NCBI GenBank assembly: GCA_023392645.1
Contig: JAEVYR010000539.1
Coordinates: 1-6,875, forward strand
Length of the DNA stretch: 6,875 nucleotides
Direction: 5' to 3'
Source of the DNA: Chloroflexota bacterium
GTDB taxonomy: Bacteria; Chloroflexota; Chloroflexia; Thermomicrobiales; UBA6265
Shown piece after piece: positions 1 through 4,601 of this stretch. Position numbers and translations under genes: made by a program. The notes beneath the pieces were generated by a model. That model was not told the DNA's origin. It did not search any database and saw only the letters and a program-made list of their open reading frames with translations. Each line of letters opens with the position of its first letter. Within the stretch, counting starts at the first letter, position 1.

Positions 1-544
1 GGATCGCGTCGCGCGACAGCACATGCCGCGCGTTGCGCGCGAGATACTCCAGCAGGTCGTACTCGCGCGCGGTCAGCGCCACCGGGGCATCCTCGTGGCG
101 CACCTCGCGCAGGGTGGTGTTCACTTCAAGCTCGCCGACGCGCACGACGTCGTCCGGCTCGACCCGGCGCAGCACCGCGCGCAGCCGGGCCAGCAGCTCA
201 TCGATGTCGAACGGCTTGGTGAGATAGTCGTCGGCGCCGATGTCGAGGTTGCGAATCTTGTCCGATGAGCGGTCGCGCGCGGTGAGCATGATCACCGGCG
301 TCGCGTCGCCGCGCCGGCGAAGGCGGACGAGAATCGTCTCGCCATCCATGCCCGGCAGCAGGATGTCGAGGATGATCGCCTGCGGTCGAAAGCTCGCCAC
401 CGCATCGAGCGCGGCGAGCCCATCGGTGACGGGACGCGCATCGAGCCCCCGGTGTCCCAGCTCGAGCTCGAGCAGGCGGGAGATCGACGGATCGTCCTCG
501 ACGATCAGGATGCGCGTTCCCCGTTTCAGCCCTGTGCCGTGCAT
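1..544 (-). CDS. OmpR/PhoB-family response regulator (C-terminus cut by window edge)
   Basis: DNA-binding response regulator of a two-component system; in this family phosphorylation by a partner histidine kinase controls promoter binding. The 181 visible residues contain a complete receiver domain (about residues 10-125) and the first half of a winged-helix domain (about 135-181). Receiver landmarks are the acidic pair E16/D17 in RILIVEDDPS, the phospho-acceptor D60 in AIILDILLPGMDG, T88 in MLTAR, and K110 in GADDYLTKPF. The winged-helix part shows LTAREYDLLEYLARN, typical of the OmpR/PhoB class. The reading frame is open to base 2, so the stop and recognition helix lie outside the window. 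The ATG at 544 has GGAG five bases upstream. It is the last visible gene of a co-directional run and starts 57 bases after the lipoprotein gene. The specific regulator (PhoB-, PrrA- or MprA-like) cannot be named from this portion. Confidence 0.95.
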   Translation of the reverse strand, partial: MHGTGLKRGTRILIVEDDPSISRLLELELGHRGLDARPVTDGLAALDAVASFRPQAIILDILLPGMDGETILVRLRRRGDATPVIMLTARDRSSDKIRNLDIGADDYLTKPFDIDELLARLRAVLRRVEPDDVVRVGELEVNTTLREVRHEDAPVALTAREYDLLEYLARNARHVLSRDAI

Positions 545-601
545 GTCCGCTCCATCGTCTCGTCTCGGCGATACGCCGGGAGTCGGGGACGGAGCGGGCG
601 A

Positions 602-892
602 TCAGTCCCCGTCGTCCTCCGCTTCCTCGGTCTCGTCATCCTGGGCCTCGATGCCGCTTTCGGTCGCGGCCCCCGGTTGCTCGCCGGGATCCTCGGCGCC
701 CTTGTCGAGCCCGCTATCCTCGGGCACACCTGGCTCGGTGTCTCCCTCGTCATCATCGTCGCCGCGGGTGCATCCGGCCAGCAGGGCGGTGACACCGAGG
801 CCAGCGAGCAGCCCGGAGCGCCGGAGCAGCGCGCGACGGGTCTCGACGGCATCGAGATGGCCGATGCCTTCGTTCGCGTGTGTCTCTCGCAT
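602..892 (-). CDS. small polyacidic lipoprotein with Tat-like signal
   Basis: Predicted 96-residue exported lipoprotein of unknown function. The N-terminal region has a twin-arginine-like stretch, T-R19-R20-ALLR, followed by a hydrophobic segment (about residues 27-39) and a lipobox LLAGC with C41 as the lipidation site. The mature part is about 56 residues with 24 Asp/Glu and only two basic residues. It begins with a DDDDE run and is otherwise Gly/Pro/Glu/Asp-rich, so it is probably disordered and could bind cations; that role is inference. AAAGGA lies nine bases ahead of the ATG. It sits between a small membrane protein gene and the response regulator gene, all on the same strand, with 76- and 57-base gaps. 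No known domain is recognised. The signal sequence plus ribosome binding site argue that it is real despite the low-complexity tail. Confidence 0.7.
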   Translation of the reverse strand: MRETHANEGIGHLDAVETRRALLRRSGLLAGLGVTALLAGCTRGDDDDEGDTEPGVPEDSGLDKGAEDPGEQPGAATESGIEAQDDETEEAEDDGD

Positions 893-944
893 GAAGCGTC
901 GTCCTTTCGATCAGACCATGTGAAGTCTGCCGTGGATCGACGCA

Positions 945-972
945 AGTATGGTACCGCCGGCCTCGGCGTCAT
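945..972 (-). promoter_or_regulatory. weak candidate promoter before the lipoprotein gene
   Basis: Read on the minus strand, ATGACG (972-967) and CATACT (950-945) are separated by 16 bases. Each matches four of six positions of the sigma-70 consensus. The upstream box overlaps the stop codon of the preceding small membrane gene, and the 76-base gap could hold an internal start for the lipoprotein and regulator genes. The match is poor and readthrough from upstream is equally likely. Confidence 0.2.
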
Positions 973-1157
973 CGCGCGCCAAGATCGCGCTCGGCAAGCA
1001 GCACCGGCCCGAGCACGGCTCCGAGGATGCCGCAGCCGATCGCGATGAAGCGGGCGATCTCGTCGAGATCGAGCACGAAGGCGGCGAACGCGGCGAGAAC
1101 GATACCGACCAGGTAGCCGGCCACAAGGCCGATAAGGACTTTCACAAGGGTTTGCAT
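969..1157 (-). CDS. 62-residue two-helix membrane protein, unknown function
   Basis: Small integral membrane protein with two predicted helices, about residues 4-27 and 35-55. The loop between them is acidic (DLDEIAR). The second helix is glycine-rich (IGCGILGAVLGPVLL), a pattern that favours tight helix packing. The chosen start is ATG at 1157, which shares one base with the TGA stop of the upstream gene (TGATG). AAAGGA (1170-1165) sits seven bases upstream, an ideal spacing. A TTG one codon earlier is less likely. The junction implies translational coupling to the DUF6220-like gene and therefore a shared operon. No family is recognised. It could be an accessory subunit or a stand-alone small membrane protein. 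Confidence 0.75.
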   Translation of the reverse strand: MQTLVKVLIGLVAGYLVGIVLAAFAAFVLDLDEIARFIAIGCGILGAVLGPVLLAERDLGAR

Positions 1158-1594
1158 CAAACGGTCCTTTCGAAGTGCGGCCCGCGGTCCTCCTCGCCGC
1201 GAGCGAGGGCGAATGCGCGCGTGGTGAGCCAGAATGCGAGCACGAGCATGATCGACCCATTCAGCGGGTGGAAGGCGTGCATCATCGTGCTATCGACCTC
1301 GATGAAGGCGTACTGCGCCATGAAGAGTACAAACAGCAGCAGGGTTCCCACGATCACCCGCGTGCCGGCGCGGCCGAGCACCGCGGGAATCCACATCACG
1401 TAGGGCAGCAGCCCGAGCATGTGGCCGAGATCGGTGTGGTCCTTCCAGCGCACGGGGTCGTCGAAGTAGCTGACACCGACCAGGAAGAACTGGGCGAACG
1501 CGCCGAGCGTGAACAGCGTCGCGAGCGCAAGCAGCACCCAGCGGGAGCCGGTCACCAGCCCGGCCTGGTGTTGCGGCATCGTGGTATCGGTCAT
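1157..1594 (-). CDS. DUF6220-like four-helix membrane protein
   Basis: Predicted 145-residue polytopic inner-membrane protein. Hydrophobic segments lie at about residues 18-40, 57-74, 78-98 and 112-130. Two histidine pairs stand out near helix ends: H53 and H58 in KDHTDLGHML, and H106 and H109 in MMHAFHPLNG. The HPLNG motif before the last helix and the overall size and topology resemble DUF6220 proteins. The function of that family is not established, and the assignment is from memory of the pattern. Paired histidines at helix ends resemble heme-carrying four-helix proteins, but heme binding here is inference. The ATG at 1594 is preferred over an upstream in-frame start at 1630 because AGAGGG precedes it by nine bases and the extra residues (WALTHRRGCSL) look non-coding. 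It is the first gene of the left cluster, 90 bases after the transporter gene. Confidence 0.85.
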   Translation of the reverse strand: MTDTTMPQHQAGLVTGSRWVLLALATLFTLGAFAQFFLVGVSYFDDPVRWKDHTDLGHMLGLLPYVMWIPAVLGRAGTRVIVGTLLLFVLFMAQYAFIEVDSTMMHAFHPLNGSIMLVLAFWLTTRAFALARGEEDRGPHFERTV

Positions 1595-1684
1595 GAGTGA
1601 GCACCCTCTTCTATGGGTCAATGCCCACACGGGAGACTGGCGGTCCCGCCCCCAGGATCGGAAGCGAGACCACCGCTATCAGGC
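1595..1684. other. 90-base spacer between transporter and DUF6220-like gene
   Basis: Non-coding gap between two co-directional genes. It contains a short GC-rich inverted repeat (GGCGG at 1639-1643, CCGCC at 1646-1650) with only two bases between the arms and no T-rich tract on the minus strand, so it is not a convincing intrinsic terminator. A TTGACC on the minus strand lies too close to the start codon to serve as a -35 element. Whether the left cluster has its own promoter cannot be decided. Confidence 0.35.
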
Positions 1685-3808
1685 TCAATCGGCCGCGACC
1701 GGCTCGCTGCCGTGCGGGTGGTCCGGGACGAACCGCTCCAGCCACGACGGCAGCCACCAGTTGACGTGACCCATCAGCGCCACCGCCGCCGGCACCAGCA
1801 CCCCCCGGATCAACGTCGCGTCGAGCAGGATGCCCGCCGCCAGCCCGGTGGCCATGATCTTCACGTCCACTTCCGGAATGGTCGACATCGACACGAACGC
1901 GAGGAAGAGGATGATCGCCGCCGTCGTCACCAGGCGGCCGGTGTGGCTCATGCCGCGCACCACCGCCTCCGTCGTCGAGCCGGTCCGGTCATACTCCTCT
2001 CGCATCCGGGCGAGGATGAAGACCTCGTAGTCCATCGACAGCCCGAACAGGAACGAGAAGATCATCAGCGGCAGCCAGCTCGGGATCGCCCCGGTCGGCT
2101 CCATCCCGAAGAGCAGCTCCGTGCCGTGGCCCTCCTGCCAGACGAGCACCAGGATGCCGTAGGTCGCCGCCACCGACAGCGCGTTCAGGAGCACCGCCTT
2201 CAACGGCAACACGATCGACCGGAACGCGCGCACCAGCAGCACGAAGGTCACCAGCAGGATCGCCGCGAGGATCAGCGGGAAGTTGCCGTAGGTCGCGTCG
2301 ATGAAGTCGACATCCCCGGGGATCGTCCCGCCCACACGCACCTCGCCCGGCATCGCATGAGCGGCGGCACGGACCGCCTCGACCGTGTCCCGGCCCGCGC
2401 CGGCGCTCTCGCCGCTCTCCGGCAGCACCAGCACGAGGGCCGATCCATCCCGGCGCCACTTCTCGCCCTCCGGCGCGACGGCCGTCACGACGCCGTCGAC
2501 CTCGGCCAATCCGCGGGCAACCTCGGTCGGATCGGCGTATTTTACGATCACATCGTAAGGCGTCGTCACGCCCGGCGCGAAGCCAGCGTCGTTCATCAGG
2601 TCGCTGGCGACGGTCTCCTCGGCGAACGAGGTCGAGCCGGGCGAGCTCAGCTCGATCGAGAAGGCCGGAATCGTGATCGCGATCACCAGCGCCAGCGACG
2701 CGATCGTCGCGATCACGCGGTGGCGCACGATCAGCTCCGACCAGCGGTGCCACAGGCGGCTCTCCTGATCGCCCTGGCGCAGGCGGGGCCAGTCGACCTT
2801 CGGTCCGATCGTCGCCAGGATCACCGGCAGCAGCGTGATCGCCACCGCGACCGAGATGAAGGGGATGAGCATGCCGCCGAGCCCGATGCTGCGCAGGAAC
2901 GGCACGTCCAGCGCGACCAGCGCGATCAGGCTGATCGCCACCGTCGTGCCGCTGAAGACGATCGCGTGGCCGGCCGTCTCCATCGCCCGCTGCACGGCCT
3001 GCTCGTTGTCGTCGGTCTTCGACCGCTCCTCCCGCCAGCGGGTGACGAGCAGCAGCGAGTAGTCGATCGCGATGCCGAGCCCCATCAGCGCGATCAGGAA
3101 CTGGACGATGAAGCTGACCTCGGTCAGCTCGGTCAGCCCCAGCACGAGCAGGTAGCTGGAGAGGATCGCCACGGCGGCGACCACCAGCGGAAGGAACGCC
3201 AGCGCCGAGCCGAAGGTCCACCGCAGCACGATCAGCGCGCCGCCGGCGCCGATCAGCGTCTCGACCAGCACGCCGGTGCTCTGCTCGTCGCCGCTCGCCT
3301 GCTCGGCGTTGGCGAATCCGGCGGCGTGGACCGGCGCTCCCGCCACCGTCGCGCCCTGCAGCGCCTGCTCGACGGCGGGTTCGCTCGGCGAGGGACCGTC
3401 GAAGGCGGGGAGGGGATAGATCAGCGCGAAGGTTGTGCGACCGTCGTCGGAGACGAACGCCGGGTCCCCCGTCGATGCATACGAGACGCTGCGGGTCTCC
3501 GGCGCGGCCTGCTCGACCGTGTCGAGCACCGCCGAGAGATCTCGTTGTACAGCGGCATCGTCGACGGTCGTGCCCTCGGGCAACTTCACGACCACGGTGT
3601 AGGGATTGCCGAAGCCTCCCGCGCCGTAGGTTTGGGCGATTTCGGTGTTGACCTCGGTCGATTCGGTGCGGGGCAGGTCGAACCGGGTCGAAAGGGCATC
3701 GCCGACCGGCCCGGTCGAGATGATCCCGGCGACCATCATCGCGACCCAGACGAACACGACGAGCAGCTTGTGCCGCAGCACGAAGCGCGAAATAGATGCG
3801 AGACTCAC
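1685..3808 (-). CDS. MMPL-family (RND superfamily) transporter
   Basis: Proton-driven inner-membrane transporter of 707 residues with the two-repeat MMPL layout. The first helix (about 14-32) is followed by a large external domain (33-178), five helices (179-333), and a linker. Then come a seventh helix (364-385), a second external domain (386-507) and the last five helices (508-678). Proton-relay pairs sit in the fourth helix of each repeat: D249-Y250 in GLGIAIDYSLLL and D593-Y594 in GLSMDYEVFIL. These align with the Asp-Tyr pairs of mycobacterial MmpL3. Each is followed by a conserved arginine-rich stretch (RWREER and RMREEY). MMPL proteins export lipids, siderophores or drugs; the substrate here is unknown. 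The start is GTG at 3808, with AAGGAG seven bases upstream. The length is normal for bacterial MMPL proteins outside the long mycobacterial set. A 15-base palindrome lies just upstream. Confidence 0.95.
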   Translation of the reverse strand: MSLASISRFVLRHKLLVVFVWVAMMVAGIISTGPVGDALSTRFDLPRTESTEVNTEIAQTYGAGGFGNPYTVVVKLPEGTTVDDAAVQRDLSAVLDTVEQAAPETRSVSYASTGDPAFVSDDGRTTFALIYPLPAFDGPSPSEPAVEQALQGATVAGAPVHAAGFANAEQASGDEQSTGVLVETLIGAGGALIVLRWTFGSALAFLPLVVAAVAILSSYLLVLGLTELTEVSFIVQFLIALMGLGIAIDYSLLLVTRWREERSKTDDNEQAVQRAMETAGHAIVFSGTTVAISLIALVALDVPFLRSIGLGGMLIPFISVAVAITLLPVILATIGPKVDWPRLRQGDQESRLWHRWSELIVRHRVIATIASLALVIAITIPAFSIELSSPGSTSFAEETVASDLMNDAGFAPGVTTPYDVIVKYADPTEVARGLAEVDGVVTAVAPEGEKWRRDGSALVLVLPESGESAGAGRDTVEAVRAAAHAMPGEVRVGGTIPGDVDFIDATYGNFPLILAAILLVTFVLLVRAFRSIVLPLKAVLLNALSVAATYGILVLVWQEGHGTELLFGMEPTGAIPSWLPLMIFSFLFGLSMDYEVFILARMREEYDRTGSTTEAVVRGMSHTGRLVTTAAIILFLAFVSMSTIPEVDVKIMATGLAAGILLDATLIRGVLVPAAVALMGHVNWWLPSWLERFVPDHPHGSEPVAAD

Positions 3809-3815
3809 GGAAACA

Positions 3816-3821
3816 CTCCTT
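3816..3821 (-). promoter_or_regulatory. ribosome binding site of the MMPL gene
   Basis: AAGGAG on the minus strand, seven bases before GTG at 3808. It fixes the start at this GTG rather than at the ATG near 3902, which is in a different frame. Confidence 0.8.
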
Positions 3822-3841
3822 CAATGGATCGGGGTCGCGGC

Positions 3842-3856
3842 GCGGCGAATCGCCGC
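3842..3856. promoter_or_regulatory. 15-base palindrome upstream of MMPL gene, candidate operator
   Basis: GCGGCGA and TCGCCGC flank a single A, giving perfect seven-base arms centred 41 bases upstream of the transporter start codon. The one-base centre is too tight for a good RNA hairpin and fits a dimeric DNA-binding protein better. TetR- or MarR-type repressors often control MMPL/RND exporters, but no regulator gene of that type is in the window. GC-rich sequence produces such arms by chance more often than average. Confidence 0.35.
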
Positions 3857-3979
3857 CACCAGTCATCGACTCCATCCTCGGAGGTGTTTCTGTGGCGTTC
3901 ATAAGAGGTTTTGGCGCGGTGCTACGCGGATCGGGAACCGCGATGGATCAGGCGCTGATACCGCCCCAAGGCGGGCAGG

Positions 3980-4023
3980 GGATCGGGCGGCGCAGCCGCC
4001 GTGGGGGTGAGACTGCCCGATCC
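3980..4023. repeat. compound inverted repeat (possible terminator or dispersed palindromic repeat)
   Basis: Outer arms GGATCGGGC (3980-3988) and GCCCGATCC (4015-4023) are perfectly complementary over nine bases. An inner hairpin GGCGGC-GCA-GCCGCC (3986-4000) shares three bases with the left outer arm. As RNA it can therefore fold either as a long nine-base stem or as a six-base outer stem carrying the inner hairpin with an asymmetric bulge. It lies about 100 bases past the stop of the membrane protein gene. There is no T-run after it, so a standard Rho-independent terminator is not supported. It could be an extragenic palindromic element. Confidence 0.5.
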
Positions 4024-4121
4024 GAGCGACTTCGGCAAGCTCAGCCCAGGCTCCGGCGAGGGCCTGTGTTGCCCGTCCGCTGGTCGCGTAGCGGCCGCAA
4101 TTGCCGGCTGACGGCGTCCGC

Positions 4122-4601
4122 TCAGCCGCGCGGGCGGTAGAACGCGCCGAGGATCGCCCCATAGATCACGTGCGCCGCCACCACGGAGATGGGCGTGCGG
4201 CGACCGTAGTTGAGCGCCAGGAACCCCGGCGGCTCCAGCGCCGCCGTCGGCGTCGGCCCCCGCTCCTCGCTCGCCATGCGTGGGTGCATGCTGGGCAGCG
4301 ACGGCAACGCCACCACCAGCACGAACAGCGCGTGCACGAGCCCGATGCCCGCCCCACGCCACCATGTCGCACGGCGCCAGCTCTCGAACGTCGCCGCATA
4401 GATCGCCGCGAACACCCACCCGGCGACTGCGTGCATCAGGAATCCCGTCACCTTCGCCCGGTCCCGATCGGGCGTGGTCATCGTCCCCAGGATGTAGGGC
4501 AGGTTGATGCGCGTCAGGCGCATCTGTTGGCTGGCGGACAGCAGGCCGCTCAGCACCACCGTTCCGACGAAGCCCCACAGCAGCGTTCCACGAACGTTCA
4601 T
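4122..4601 (-). CDS. four-helix membrane protein, unknown function
   Basis: Predicted 159-residue integral membrane protein with hydrophobic segments at about residues 6-24, 53-72, 84-101 and 138-155. A histidine recurs near the start of helices (H57 in FLMHAVAGWVFAAIYA, H90 in GLVHALFVL, H144 in VAAHVIYGAILGAFY). A loop carries MHPRMASEERGP followed by PPGFLALNYGRRTP. The pattern of Gly- and Ala-rich helices with H..G..G/Y resembles small uncharacterised membrane proteins of several high-GC phyla, but no named family is assigned. The ATG at 4601 overlaps the TGA of the GH15 gene as ATGA, and GAGAGGGA precedes it by six bases. A longer in-frame extension to 4850 would run deep inside the GH15 gene and is rejected. 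Operon placement with the hydrolase is clear; a functional link is not. Confidence 0.85.
   Translation of the reverse strand: MNVRGTLLWGFVGTVVLSGLLSASQQMRLTRINLPYILGTMTTPDRDRAKVTGFLMHAVAGWVFAAIYAATFESWRRATWWRGAGIGLVHALFVLVVALPSLPSMHPRMASEERGPTPTAALEPPGFLALNYGRRTPISVVAAHVIYGAILGAFYRPRG

Larger units (their letters stand above)
3809..4121. other. 313-base non-coding region between membrane protein and MMPL genes
   Basis: No convincing gene is seen. Reading frames on both strands here encode Arg/Pro/Gly-rich, non-protein-like sequence. The transporter side (about 3809-3900) carries its ribosome binding site and a 15-base palindrome. The middle (about 3961-4075) is packed with inverted repeats: CCGCC/GGCGG at 3961-3974 with a four-base loop, the larger element at 3980-4023, and AGCC/GGCT within agcccaggct near 4043-4052. 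The region should include the transporter promoter and the end of the upstream transcript. No consensus -35/-10 pair or T-tract terminator is clear. Confidence 0.6.

Noticed and set aside
566..578. CGGCG-ATA-CGCCG hairpin between lipoprotein and regulator genes
   Set aside because: Five-base arms with no T-tract, inside a 57-base gap between co-directional genes. Too weak to call a terminator or attenuator.
240..1048. Plus-strand frames opposite the response regulator and lipoprotein genes (240-923, 452-1048)
   Set aside because: Ser/Arg-rich low-complexity translations with no motif. The minus-strand genes have family signatures or signal sequences.
1639..1650. GGCGG/CCGCC inverted repeat after the MMPL gene as a terminator
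   Set aside because: The loop would be only two bases and there is no U-rich tail on the transcript strand.
1613..3904. A 763-residue open frame on the plus strand opposite the MMPL gene
   Set aside because: It is longer than the real gene but encodes Arg/His/Gln/Asp-rich sequence with no domain or membrane segments. It arises from third-position GC bias of the transporter gene, which shows clear family motifs.
3899..4140. Possible small plus-strand gene starting at a GTG near 3893 behind GGAGG
   Set aside because: The Shine-Dalgarno-like sequence is well spaced, but the product is Arg/Gln/Pro/Gly-rich and reads straight through the inverted-repeat cluster. It is more likely chance in non-coding DNA.
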